Positions 56,245-64,000 of a stretch of DNA of 64,000 nucleotides are shown here, one piece after another. The notes beneath the pieces were generated by a model, which was given only the letters and a program-made list of their open reading frames with translations, was not told the DNA's origin and did no database searches. The stretch lies in NCBI GenBank assembly GCA_963778465.1, contig CAVZUK010000003.1:2914001-2978000 (forward strand), in the 5' to 3' direction. Made by a program: the position numbers and the translations under genes. Numbering within the stretch: the stretch's first letter is position 1; the number at the start of each line of letters is the position of its first letter. This stretch comes from CAVZBW01 sp963778465 (GTDB lineage Bacteria > Actinomycetota > Acidimicrobiia > Acidimicrobiales > RAAP-2).

Positions 56245-57072
56245 TCACGACGCGATGGCCGGAGGGCGCAGCGTGCTGACGGTCGCCGGCAGGCGGGAGG
56301 CGGTGGTGTCGAGGGAGAGCAGCGTGTCGGCGCGAAGGCCACGGCGCAGGGTCTCTAAGGCCACGAGATCGGTGGCGGCGATGTTGCCGAGGTTGACGTC
56401 GGGTCCCACCCGCTCGATGAAGAAGCCCTGCAGGGCCGACGTGGGCGCCTCGAACAGGAGGAGGTCGGCCGGGATGCCCGACGACAGGATGTCCTCGACC
56501 AACCCGACACGCACCTCGCCGTCCGCGCGGCAGATGCCCGACCGCCCGCTCTCTCGGGCCTCGAGGGTGACCGACTTCGCACCGGCATCCAGGTCCTCGT
56601 TGATGCACTGGATCCACCGGCTGGGCGGCAGGTTGGCGGACCGCTCGGCGGACTTGAAGCCGACCTCCGAGACCACGGAGAAGTCCCGGCTGAGGCGCCG
56701 GATGTAACGCGCCTTCTCCGCATTGGACAGGTCGATCGTGCCGTTGGACACCTCGACGTAGCGGCAACCGAGCCGCGTGCAGAGCTCGCAGTAGTCGTCC
56801 AGCCGGTCCTGGAGGAGGTGTTTCTCGAAGAGCGTGCCGCCGAGGTAGAAGTCGATGCCGTGCTCGTTCAAGACGGCGATCTTGCGCTCGACGACGGCAC
56901 TCACGACCGCCGTGCCCCAACCGAACTTGACCAGGTCGACGTACTCGGCCGCGCTCTCGACGACGTCGGCGAAGTAGCCGGAGGGCAGTCCCCCGTCGAG
57001 CATCATCGTGAGCCCCTTCGTGCGGGGCTTGTGGTCTCGTTCGGGAAGGTCCAACCGTGAGCGGTCCGTCAT
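56245..57072 (-). CDS. comA: Phosphosulfolactate synthase (ComA family)
   Basis: 275 residues, TIM barrel. ComA adds sulfite to PEP to give (2R)-phosphosulfolactate. The match runs along the chain: RTKGLTMMLDGGLP, LVKFGWGT, YLGGTLFEKHL, VEVSNGTIDLS, TLEARESGRSGI, FEAPTSALQ, GPDVNLGNI and ETLRRGLRADTL. ATG 57072 has AGGAG just upstream. The 185 bases before it (57073-57257) hold a small hairpin (57183-57197) but no promoter I can name. ComB and ComC are not nearby, so the product is probably not coenzyme M itself. Confidence 0.92.
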   Translation of the reverse strand: MTDRSRLDLPERDHKPRTKGLTMMLDGGLPSGYFADVVESAAEYVDLVKFGWGTAVVSAVVERKIAVLNEHGIDFYLGGTLFEKHLLQDRLDDYCELCTRLGCRYVEVSNGTIDLSNAEKARYIRRLSRDFSVVSEVGFKSAERSANLPPSRWIQCINEDLDAGAKSVTLEARESGRSGICRADGEVRVGLVEDILSSGIPADLLLFEAPTSALQGFFIERVGPDVNLGNIAATDLVALETLRRGLRADTLLSLDTTASRLPATVSTLRPPAIAS

Positions 57073-57257
57073 CTCCTACACCTCGCTCGCAATCTGTGCT
57101 CGGTCCGCTCGGTCCGTGCCCGGCTCCGAGCTCGCGATCCGTGTGATCCCTCGTCTATCGGAGCTCACTCGGAGATTGCTGAGAGGTCCCTCAAGGACCG
57201 CTGAGATTCCGAAGATTTAGCGCACGCTTATGTTGACGAACCGTCTGGTCACACGGT

Positions 57258-58139
57258 TCAGCGGGAGCTCTCGGCCTCCTCTGCCGCCCTCCACATCGCC
57301 TCCACCGGGACGGCCATCCCGGTCCAACGCTCCAGCTGGACCGCGGCCTGGTGGACCAGCATCCCGAGCCCCCCGGACACCCTCGCGCCGCGCCTCTCGG
57401 CCTCGGCGAGCCAGGGCGTGACCCTCGGGTGGTAGACGAGGTCGCTCACCACCTGGTCCGCACCGAGCAGGTCGGCCGGCACGAGCGCGGGCTCTCCCTC
57501 GGCCGGCCCGCCGAGCATGCCGACCGGCGTGGCGTTGACGACGAGGTCGGCGCTCCCGGCGAGCCGAGCGGCCTCCTCGACCGTTGCCGCGATCCCGGCC
57601 GCCCCGGCCAGCTCGGCGGTCGCGGCGGCGCGGGCCCGATCCCTGGCCACCACGGCGATCCTCGCCGCCCCCGCTTCCGCGAGGGCGAGCACCACGGCGC
57701 GCGCCGCTCCGCCCGCCCCGGCGACCAGGCAGGTGCGCCCACGCGGCTCGATCCCGCTCGAGCGGCGCAGCGACTCGAGGAACCCGCTGCCGTCGGTGTT
57801 GATCCCGATCACGTCCGAGCCCCGGCGGACGCAGCAATTGACCGCGCCCAGGCGGCGCGCCACCGGATCGAGCTCGTCGACCAGCTCGGCCATCGCCGAC
57901 TTGTGCGGCATCGTCACCGAGAGGCCGGCCAACCCGAGGTCGCGGACGGCGGCGGCGGCGGAGCGCGTCGCGCCCGGCGGCACACGAAACCCGACCGAGA
58001 CCCAGTCGAGGCCGAGAGAGCCGAAGGCCGTGTTGTGCAGGAGCGGGGAAAGCGAGTGGTCGACCGGGTCGCCGATGACGCCGACGACGGTCGTGGCGGC
58101 CGAGGGCCAGCGTCCGTGTGCGGGACGATCGAGGGGCAC
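57258..58139 (-). CDS. aroE: Shikimate dehydrogenase
   Basis: 293 residues. Reduces 3-dehydroshikimate with NADPH. Catalytic Lys in VTMPHKSAM, Asp in GINTDGSGF, glycine loop AGAGGAARAV, NATPVGM and the C-terminal GGLGMLVHQAA. GTG 58139 adds about 17 residues before VIGDPVDHSLSP. It follows mltG by five bases. A route to chorismate links to the trp and men genes elsewhere in the window. Confidence 0.93.
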   Translation of the reverse strand: MPLDRPAHGRWPSAATTVVGVIGDPVDHSLSPLLHNTAFGSLGLDWVSVGFRVPPGATRSAAAAVRDLGLAGLSVTMPHKSAMAELVDELDPVARRLGAVNCCVRRGSDVIGINTDGSGFLESLRRSSGIEPRGRTCLVAGAGGAARAVVLALAEAGAARIAVVARDRARAAATAELAGAAGIAATVEEAARLAGSADLVVNATPVGMLGGPAEGEPALVPADLLGADQVVSDLVYHPRVTPWLAEAERRGARVSGGLGMLVHQAAVQLERWTGMAVPVEAMWRAAEEAESSR

Positions 58140-58144
58140 CGCCC

Positions 58145-59473
58145 TCAGCCCAGGCCCCTCTGGCGGGCCAGGGCCTCGTTGGCCAGCTGCCCGGCGTAGG
58201 TACTGGAGAAGGCCTCGACGCCCGACTTGGTCACGACGACGAAGTAGAGCCACGAGCCCGCCGGCGGATGGGCGGCGGCGTGGAGGGACGCCTCGCTCGG
58301 GAAGGCGATCGGGGTGGGCGTGAGCCCCTTGTGCAGGTACGTGTTGTAGGGGGTGTCGGTCCGGAGGTCCTGCTCCGTCACCGCCCCACCGTCGCGCCCG
58401 AGCGAGTAGAGCACGGTCGAGTCCATCTGCAGGGGCATGCCCGCGGCCAAGCGGTTGTAGATGACCCGCGATACGCCGCCCAGGTTCACGGGGTACACGC
58501 CCTCCTTCTCGACGATCGACGCGACGGTCACCAGCTGGTTCGGCGAGAGCCCGAGCGCCGCGGCCGCCGCCGGCGTGGCCCCGGCCGCGGTGGCCACCTG
58601 GTTGAAGCGACTGACCATCTTCTGCAGGACCTGGCGGTCCGTCTCGCCGGGGAGGATGTAGTAGGTCCCCGGCGCCACGAGGCCCTCGAGATTGTTCGAC
58701 CCAGGCACCTCGTAGGGGGACGTCACCTCCCCGCTCTTTGCGGTGGCGAGAAAGGCGTTGGCGTCCGTCCCCGTCACGTCCGCGTAGCGCTGCGCGAGCT
58801 CCGACATGGTGAGGCCGGCCGGGACGTCGATCGCGAGCACGTTGGGCCCCTGGGCCAGGCTCGCGTGCGGACTCGCGAAGGACACGTTCTCGTGCATGAG
58901 GTAGGAGCCGGGGCGGATGGTGGGCGTCCCGTGGAAGAAGAGGAAGATCTTGAAGGCGAACCCGCTCGTCACCACCTTGTCCTTGGCTAGGTCGGACACC
59001 ACGTCTCCGGACGCCTCGCCCTGCTGGACCGAGATCACGACCTGCTTGCCGGGCCCCCCTCCGGGGTGCGCCTGGAGCTCGTACCACCCGACAAATGCCG
59101 CGATGACGAGCACGACGACTCCGAGCGCAACAAGCGCGATCCGTCGGCGCCGGCGCACCACGGCACGGCGTCGTGCGCGTTGGCGCCCACCCCCCGCCGG
59201 CGGCTCCGCGGCTCCGGGCGGCGGGGTCGAAGCGCCACGCGACTCGGCGTCCGGTGGCGCCAGGACCGAATCGCCATCGAACGGCTGCTGCGCCGAGGCT
59301 GCATCGAATGGCGGTGCCGAATCGGCATCGAACGGCTGCTGCGCCGAACCTGCCTCCGGCGGCGCTTCCGGCGTCCCCGGCACCCCCGACGCCCACGCAG
59401 CGGCGTCCGCGCCCCCCACGCCTCCCTCGCTTCCCGCGCCCTCCTGGCGCTCGCGCTCCTCTTCGACGGTCAC
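58145..59473 (-). CDS. mltG: Endolytic transglycosylase MltG/YceG, paralogue 2 (canonical locus)
   Basis: 442 residues. Same activity as the copy at 14220-16100 but in the conserved alaS-ruvX-mltG-aroE order. The N-terminal 100 residues are acidic and repetitive (QQPFDADSAPPFDAAS-type units), followed by a basic RRRRR patch, one membrane helix (about 111-130) and the YceG domain with ASIVEKEG, VIYNRL, PLQMDSTVLY and DTPYNTY. GTG 59473. The two paralogues share long identical stretches in the catalytic half. Confidence 0.93.
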   Translation of the reverse strand: MTVEEERERQEGAGSEGGVGGADAAAWASGVPGTPEAPPEAGSAQQPFDADSAPPFDAASAQQPFDGDSVLAPPDAESRGASTPPPGAAEPPAGGGRQRARRRAVVRRRRRIALVALGVVVLVIAAFVGWYELQAHPGGGPGKQVVISVQQGEASGDVVSDLAKDKVVTSGFAFKIFLFFHGTPTIRPGSYLMHENVSFASPHASLAQGPNVLAIDVPAGLTMSELAQRYADVTGTDANAFLATAKSGEVTSPYEVPGSNNLEGLVAPGTYYILPGETDRQVLQKMVSRFNQVATAAGATPAAAAALGLSPNQLVTVASIVEKEGVYPVNLGGVSRVIYNRLAAGMPLQMDSTVLYSLGRDGGAVTEQDLRTDTPYNTYLHKGLTPTPIAFPSEASLHAAAHPPAGSWLYFVVVTKSGVEAFSSTYAGQLANEALARQRGLG

Positions 59474-59488
59474 GGCCCTCGCCTTCGG

Positions 59489-59965
59489 TCAGGCCCGGGC
59501 CGAGCCCGGACCGACCGGGCGCCGCGTCGCGTCCAGCCAGGCCTGGAGCAGCACGGCGGCGGCGGCGGCGTCGACCACGGCCCGGCGCTCACGCCCGCGG
59601 TGCCCCGCCTCCGCCAGGGCGGCGTGCGCGGACGTGGTGGTAAAGCGCTCGTCAACGGTCTCGACCGTGATGCCCTCTGGCTCCAACATGCGCCGCAAGG
59701 TTGCCACCTCGTCGAGCGCTCGTTGCGCCGCGGGGCCCCTCGAGCCGTCGAGCGAGAGCGGAAGCCCGACCACGACGACGTTCACCTCGGCCTCCCCAGC
59801 TGCCGAGACGATGGCACGGGCGTCCCCCTCTCGATCCCCCTTGCGAGGCAGCACCCGCCAGGGCGAGGCGAGGGTGCGGGACCGGTCGCTCCGGGCCAGG
59901 CCGATCCGGCGGGTCCCGAGGTCGACGCCCAGGACCGCTCCGGGGCGAGACTCGGGTGCCGTCAC
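59489..59965 (-). CDS. ruvX: RuvX/YqgF Holliday-junction resolvase-like RNase H fold
   Basis: 158 residues. GVDLGTRRIGLA with the first catalytic Asp, VVGLPLSLDGSRGP, VDERFTTTSA and the C-terminal Asp in RRAVVDAAAAAVLLQ are the YqgF motifs. Acts in 16S rRNA 5'-end maturation and possibly recombination. GTG overlaps the alaS stop by four bases. Confidence 0.93.
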   Translation of the reverse strand: MTAPESRPGAVLGVDLGTRRIGLARSDRSRTLASPWRVLPRKGDREGDARAIVSAAGEAEVNVVVVGLPLSLDGSRGPAAQRALDEVATLRRMLEPEGITVETVDERFTTTSAHAALAEAGHRGRERRAVVDAAAAAVLLQAWLDATRRPVGPGSARA

Positions 59966-62532
59966 GGGTTGGACAGGATCCTCCGCGCCTCGGCCAACGC
60001 CTCGTCGAGGCGCTCCGGCGCGCGGCCCCCCGCGAGGGCCAGGTGGGGCGATCCCCCACCCCCTCCGCCGACGATCGGGGCGACCTGGCGCACGAGGGCC
60101 GTCGCGTCCACCTCGTCTCCGGTGGCGACCGCCACGGCCACCTTGGCCCCGTCGGCGCTCCCGCCGAGGACCACGGCACGGGCTCCGCTCCGTCGCTGGA
60201 CCGACTGGGCCAGGGAACGCAGCGCGTCGGGCGCGATCCCGTCTCGCCGCTCCACGACCAGGCCCGACTCGAGCTTCCCGGCCAGCTCGGCGGCGTCACG
60301 ATCGGCAGCCGCGCCACGCAGGTTCTGCAGCTCGCGCTCCGCAGTGCGTTGACGGTCCACCAGCCGTTGCAGGCCCTCGACCACTCCCTCGGGCTCGGTC
60401 TTCAAGATCTCGGCGGCGTCCTGCAGGAGGGCGTCGCGCTCGAGGGAGCGCGTGACGCTGTCGAGACCGGTGACGGCAAAGATCCGGCGGGTGTTGGCAC
60501 CGATCGAGCCCTCCGAGACGATCGAGAGCGGCCCGATCGCGCCGAGGGCGTCGACATGGGTCCCCCCGCAAAACTCGAGCGAGTGCGGACCGGCGCGCAC
60601 CACCCGTACCCGGTCCCCGTACTTGTCGCCGAAGAACGACAGGGCGCCCATGGCCTCCGCATCGCGCCGCGTCGTCTCGGTCGTGCTCACGGGTTCGTCG
60701 GTCAGCACGTCCGCGTTGGCGATCTCGAGCACGGAGCCGACCTCGTCCCGAGTGAGCGGGCCGTGGTGGCTGAAGTCGAAGCGCAGCCGGTCGGGGGCGA
60801 CCAGCGAGCCCTGCTGGCGGACGTGGTCCCCGAGGACCTCGCGCAGCGCGGCGTGCACCAGGTGGGTGCCGGTGTGGTTGCGCCGCAGCGCCTCGCGCCG
60901 CCCCCCGTCGATCGCCGCCAGCGCGTCCTGCCCCACCAGGATCTCGCCCTCCACCTTGGCCCGGTGGGCCGTCAGGCCGGCCACCGCCTGCACGGTGTCG
61001 TAGACGAGGGCGCGCCCGGTCTCCGTCACGATCGTCCCCGTGTCGCCGACCTGACCACCCCCCTCGGCGTAGAACGGCGTGCGGTCGAGGAAGATCTCGG
61101 CGGTGCCGGGTTCGGAGCCGGCCAGGATGCCCACCACCCGGCTCGGGGTCTGGTAGGCGTGGGGCTCGTAGCCCAGGAAGACGGTGGGCCCCTCCCGCTC
61201 GAGCAGGTCCCGGTAGGCGCGCTCGTCCGCCTCGACAGGCTGACGGGCTGCCTGGCGAGCCCGCCGGCGCTGCTCGCCCATGGCCTCCTCGAAGCCCTCC
61301 CGGTCGACCCCGAGTCCCTGCTCAGCGGAGAGCTCGGTGGTGAGCTCGATCGGGAACCCGTGGGTGTCGTGCAACCGGAAGGCGACCTCGCCCGGCAGCA
61401 CCGCCTCGCCGCTCTTGCGGGCCTCGTCCCACGCCCCCTCGAGCAGACTGAGGCCCGTCCGCAGGGTCCGGTCGAAGCCGTGCTCCTCTCGCTCCAGCGA
61501 CTCCTGCACGAGGTCGAGGTTCGCCCGCAGGTCCGGGTAGGCGTCGCCCATCACCTCGGCCGTCGTGGCCGCCAGGCTGGGCGTGACGATCCGCTCGACG
61601 CCGAGCCGTCGTGCCGCCAGCACGGCCCGGCGGATGAGGTGGCGCAGCACGTAGCCACGACCGTCGTTCGACGGCACGACCCCGTCGGAGACCAGCATCG
61701 TCATGGCCCGGCCGTGGTCCGCAAGGATGCGCAGGGCCACGTCGTGGTGCTCGTCGGCCCCGTAGCGGTGGTCGGTCAGGGACTCCGCCGTGGCCACGAG
61801 CGGGCTCAGCACGTCGGTCTCGAAGGCCGAGTGCGCCCCCTGGAGCACCGTGAGCAGTCGCTCGAGCCCCGCCCCGGTGTCGATGTTGCGGCGGGGAAGC
61901 TCGGTCAGCGTGCCGTCCTCGTGGCGGTTCAACTGCATGAACACGAGGTTCCAGAGCTCGACGTAGCGCTCCTCGCCCCCGTGGGCGGGACCTCCCGGGT
62001 CCCCGAGCTCCGGACCCCGGTCGAGGTAGACCTCCGAGCTCGGGCCGCACGGGCCGGTCTCGCCCATCTTCCAGAAGTTGTCCTCGCCCATCCGCTGGAT
62101 GCGCTCGGTCGGCAAGCCGACGACGTCGGCCCAGATCTGGAAGGCCTCGTCGTCGCTGTCGTGCACCGTGGCCCAGATGAGGTCGCCGTCGAGGGACAGC
62201 ACCTCGGTCACGAACTCCCAGGCGTAGGGGATCGCCTCTGCCTTGAAGTAGTCCCCGAAGCTGAAGTTCCCCAGCATCTCGAAGAACGTGTTGTGCCGGG
62301 TGGTCGTCCCGACGATGTCGATGTCGAGGGTCCGGAAGCACTTCTGCACGGTGGTGGCCCGGGGCCACGGGGGGTTCTCCTCGCCCAGGAAGTAGGGCTT
62401 GAAGGGCACCATCCCGGCGATCGTGAAAAGGATGGAGGGGTCGTAGGGGATCAGGCTGGCCGAGGGCACGACGGTGTGGCGCCGAGAGGCGAAGAAGCCC
62501 GTAAAGGCGGATCGCAGCTGGTTGGCGTCCAT
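59962..62532 (-). CDS. alaS: Alanyl-tRNA synthetase
   Basis: 856 residues from ATG 62532 (62538 is also possible). Class II core with DPSILFTIAGMVPFKPYFLG, RHNTFFEMLGNFSFGDYFK and the WNLVFMQ strand; editing domain with NHTGTHLVHA and FCGGTHVDALG (Zn/editing ligands); then the C-Ala part ending GGGGGGSPHLALAGG. Complete and normal. Confidence 0.96.
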   Translation of the reverse strand: MDANQLRSAFTGFFASRRHTVVPSASLIPYDPSILFTIAGMVPFKPYFLGEENPPWPRATTVQKCFRTLDIDIVGTTTRHNTFFEMLGNFSFGDYFKAEAIPYAWEFVTEVLSLDGDLIWATVHDSDDEAFQIWADVVGLPTERIQRMGEDNFWKMGETGPCGPSSEVYLDRGPELGDPGGPAHGGEERYVELWNLVFMQLNRHEDGTLTELPRRNIDTGAGLERLLTVLQGAHSAFETDVLSPLVATAESLTDHRYGADEHHDVALRILADHGRAMTMLVSDGVVPSNDGRGYVLRHLIRRAVLAARRLGVERIVTPSLAATTAEVMGDAYPDLRANLDLVQESLEREEHGFDRTLRTGLSLLEGAWDEARKSGEAVLPGEVAFRLHDTHGFPIELTTELSAEQGLGVDREGFEEAMGEQRRRARQAARQPVEADERAYRDLLEREGPTVFLGYEPHAYQTPSRVVGILAGSEPGTAEIFLDRTPFYAEGGGQVGDTGTIVTETGRALVYDTVQAVAGLTAHRAKVEGEILVGQDALAAIDGGRREALRRNHTGTHLVHAALREVLGDHVRQQGSLVAPDRLRFDFSHHGPLTRDEVGSVLEIANADVLTDEPVSTTETTRRDAEAMGALSFFGDKYGDRVRVVRAGPHSLEFCGGTHVDALGAIGPLSIVSEGSIGANTRRIFAVTGLDSVTRSLERDALLQDAAEILKTEPEGVVEGLQRLVDRQRTAERELQNLRGAAADRDAAELAGKLESGLVVERRDGIAPDALRSLAQSVQRRSGARAVVLGGSADGAKVAVAVATGDEVDATALVRQVAPIVGGGGGGSPHLALAGGRAPERLDEALAEARRILSNP

Positions 62533-62619
62533 CCCCATCCGCCCGAGCCTACGTGGTGGCTGCACCCTGCCGGTCCAAACTGGGCCGGTCCGGAACGGAC
62601 CCGCGCTCCCCGAGCGCCG

Positions 62620-62937
62620 CTAGCGCCGCCGCCCGGCCGCCGTGCGTGGGCGACCCACCACGGCGAGATCCGGGGCCGTGGCCTCGCTCCTCGGGTAGCC
62701 GAAGCGCTCGCGCAGCTCCCGTTCGCGCCGCCGCCGCTCTTCCGCCGCGGCCGCGTTGGCGGCCCGCACCCGAGCCGGAATCCCCTGGGCGCTCCGAGCC
62801 GCGCCGCGCACCACGTGCTCGGGCGAGAGCCGGGCCTGGGCCTGCTCGATCGCCTTGCGCACCCGCTGCTGGGTCCACAGGGTCCCACCGACCCCGACGA
62901 CCACCCCGGTCGCCAGCCACATCGGGCGGCGGATCAC
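62620..62937 (-). CDS. Small membrane-anchored protein, unknown function
   Basis: 105 residues. One N-terminal hydrophobic helix (MWLATGVVVGVGGTLW) followed by a long basic/Ala-rich cytosolic tail with an ERRRRERELRERF coiled-coil stretch. GTG overlaps the stop of the next gene upstream (four bases). Small proteins like this are common between rarA and alaS in actinobacteria; function unknown. Confidence 0.72.
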   Translation of the reverse strand: MIRRPMWLATGVVVGVGGTLWTQQRVRKAIEQAQARLSPEHVVRGAARSAQGIPARVRAANAAAAEERRRRERELRERFGYPRSEATAPDLAVVGRPRTAAGRRR

Positions 62938-63299
62938 GCCGAAGCCTTGGGCGAGCGCAGCTGGCGCAGGCCCGTCGCGGCGCCCGCCCGGATCGCCAGC
63001 ACCTTGACCACCGGGTTGGTGAACGCGCGCTGCGCCATTCGCGACGCCGAGTCGACCGTGGCCGTCACGGACTCGGTGCCCTCGAGGACGGCCTCCACCC
63101 GTGCCAGCTCGGTCGTGGCGTGGTCCATGACCTCACGCGCGTCGGACACGAGCGGGACGGTCTCGCTGCGCAACGACTCGACGCCTCGATCCAGGCGGCG
63201 GACCGCGCCGACCAGGACGACCGCAGAGACCAGGCACACGAGCGCCGCCATGCACGCCACGACGGCGGCGACCAGCACGACGACGTCTGCCACGGACAT
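62934..63299 (-). CDS. DUF948-like membrane-anchored protein
   Basis: 121 residues. N-terminal membrane helix (VVVLVAAVVACMAALVCLVSAVVL) followed by an amphipathic helical region with heptad spacing (VESLRSETVPLVSDAREVMDHATTEL), as in DUF948 stress or division-associated proteins. ATG 63299. Coupled to the gene below it. Confidence 0.75.
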   Translation of the reverse strand: MSVADVVVLVAAVVACMAALVCLVSAVVLVGAVRRLDRGVESLRSETVPLVSDAREVMDHATTELARVEAVLEGTESVTATVDSASRMAQRAFTNPVVKVLAIRAGAATGLRQLRSPKASA

Positions 63300-63327
63300 G
63301 GGCGGCAGCCTACCGGGCAGGCCCTCT

Positions 63328-64000
63328 CTACTGGTGGTTCTCGCTCTCGCTCTCGCTCACGCTCGCGCGTCGGGCCGCCAGCCTGCCCTCGTGCCCGCGG
63401 TCGCTCGGCTCGTAGTACACCCGATCCTCGAGGCCGCTCGGGCGGTACTCCTGCTCCACCCATGCACCGGCTTCGTCGTGGGGGTAGCGGTAGCCGTCTC
63501 CGTGCCCGAGCTGAGCTGCCCCCCGGTAGTGCGCGTCGCGCAGGTGCATCGGGACGTCGCCGCGGTCGTGCCCGCGGGCATCCTCCCGGGCGCGCCCGAG
63601 GGCCACGGTCACCCGGTTGGACTTGGGGGCGGTCGCCAGGTACACCGTCGCCTCCGCCAGGCTGAGTGCCGCCTCCGGCAGCCCCACGAACTCCACCGCC
63701 CTTGCGGCCGCGTCGGCCACCACGAGGGCCATCGGGTCGGCCAGGCCGACGTCCTCGCTGGCGAGGATGACCAGTCGCCGTGCCAGGAAACGGGCATCCT
63801 CACCGGCGTCCAGCATGCGGGCCAGCCAGTAGAGCCCGGCGTCGGGATCCGAGCCCCGGACGCTCTTGATGAACGCGCTGATCTGGTCGTAGTGCTCGTC
63901 GGCGCCCTGGTGGAAGATGCGGCCGCTGCGGGCCGCGCCCACATGCCGGAGCTCGACGGTCGGTGGCCCGGCTGCGCCAGCTGCGCCCGCCGCGTCGGCC
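63328..64000 (-). CDS. rarA: Replication-associated recombination ATPase RarA, 3' part only
   Basis: About 224 residues of C-terminus; the ATPase core lies beyond the window edge. The visible part matches the RarA/MgsA tetramerisation region: GADEHYDQISAFIKSVRGSDPDAGLYWLARML, VILASEDVGLADP, ALSLAEATVYLATAPKSN and VPMHLRDAHY. Followed by alaS on the same strand, as in many bacteria. The last residues are a Ser/Glu-rich tail (SVSESESE). Confidence 0.92.
   Translation of the reverse strand, partial: ADAAGAAGAAGPPTVELRHVGAARSGRIFHQGADEHYDQISAFIKSVRGSDPDAGLYWLARMLDAGEDARFLARRLVILASEDVGLADPMALVVADAAARAVEFVGLPEAALSLAEATVYLATAPKSNRVTVALGRAREDARGHDRGDVPMHLRDAHYRGAAQLGHGDGYRYPHDEAGAWVEQEYRPSGLEDRVYYEPSDRGHEGRLAARRASVSESESENHQ

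Noticed and set aside
56163..56342. N-terminal extension of the VOC protein (CIGCIGC region)
   Set aside because: The extension overlaps the end of comA and is built from a 9-bp repeat; the GTG at 56162 starts exactly at the conserved VOC strand.
57217..57837. Open frame overlapping aroE on the same strand
   Set aside because: Gly/Arg-rich translation with no motif; aroE motifs lie in the other frame across the same bases.

Overview
The window is a very GC-rich, densely packed bacterial chromosome segment. GTG starts and 4-bp stop/start overlaps are common and convergent genes often overlap at their 3' ends. Mycothiol synthase (mshD), an ANTAR-type response regulator next to polA and rpsA, a polyprenol-phosphate-mannose synthase-like glycosyltransferase, menaquinone genes and a four-domain S1 protein all point to Actinomycetota. 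My guess from gene style and order is a deep branch such as Acidimicrobiia; that placement is inference. I see no phage, insertion sequence, CRISPR array or rRNA. There is one tRNA, and no gene-free stretch longer than 300 bases.

Layout. 1-1355: end of a peptide ABC transporter (two ATPases). 1412-6926 (minus): rpsA, polA, an ANTAR regulator and a coiled-coil protein. 6939-8114: menC. 8148-13838: a tyrosine phosphatase, then a very large MFS/cNMP-binding/patatin fusion facing a second cNMP-binding/patatin protein. 13977-17934: tRNA-Leu(CAA), a first mltG paralogue, a secreted protein and a nitrilase-family hydrolase. 18204-21810: a FAS-II operon (fabD with a biotinyl/lipoyl-like tail, fabG, acpP, fabF). 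21882-34036 (minus): a 13-gene his-trp run, hisD-C-B-H-A-F, a GroES-like gene, hisI, trpE fused to ygfZ, then trpC-F-B-A. 34126-37506: a small protein, a VapBC-like pair with a degenerate toxin, nth, mshD and a VIT-family transporter. 37675-42956: a small membrane protein, a MaoC protein, menG, menF and a two-component system. 43033-50671: envelope and phosphate metabolism (ppm1, UPF0104 family, ppk, two SEDS proteins, a bifunctional-nuclease-domain protein). 50702-52768: MscS channel and an SGNH hydrolase. 52735-57072 (minus): comA, a VOC protein, an AMP-dependent ligase and acyltransferase-3. 57258-64000 (minus): aroE, the second mltG, ruvX, alaS, two small anchored proteins and the end of rarA.

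Themes. Three gene fusions stand out: trpE-ygfZ, fabD with a biotinyl-like domain that lacks the acceptor Lys, and MFS-cNMP-patatin. The comA-VOC-ligase-acyltransferase cluster may make an uncharacterised sulfonated metabolite or lipid. At least four, probably five, genes have their frame broken, each consistent with net extra bases. That suggests homopolymer-type sequence errors, or less likely real decay, so protein-level conclusions at those points need care. The his and trp genes are probably co-transcribed and translationally coupled, because nearly every junction overlaps or abuts; hisG, hisE, trpD and trpG are not in the window.
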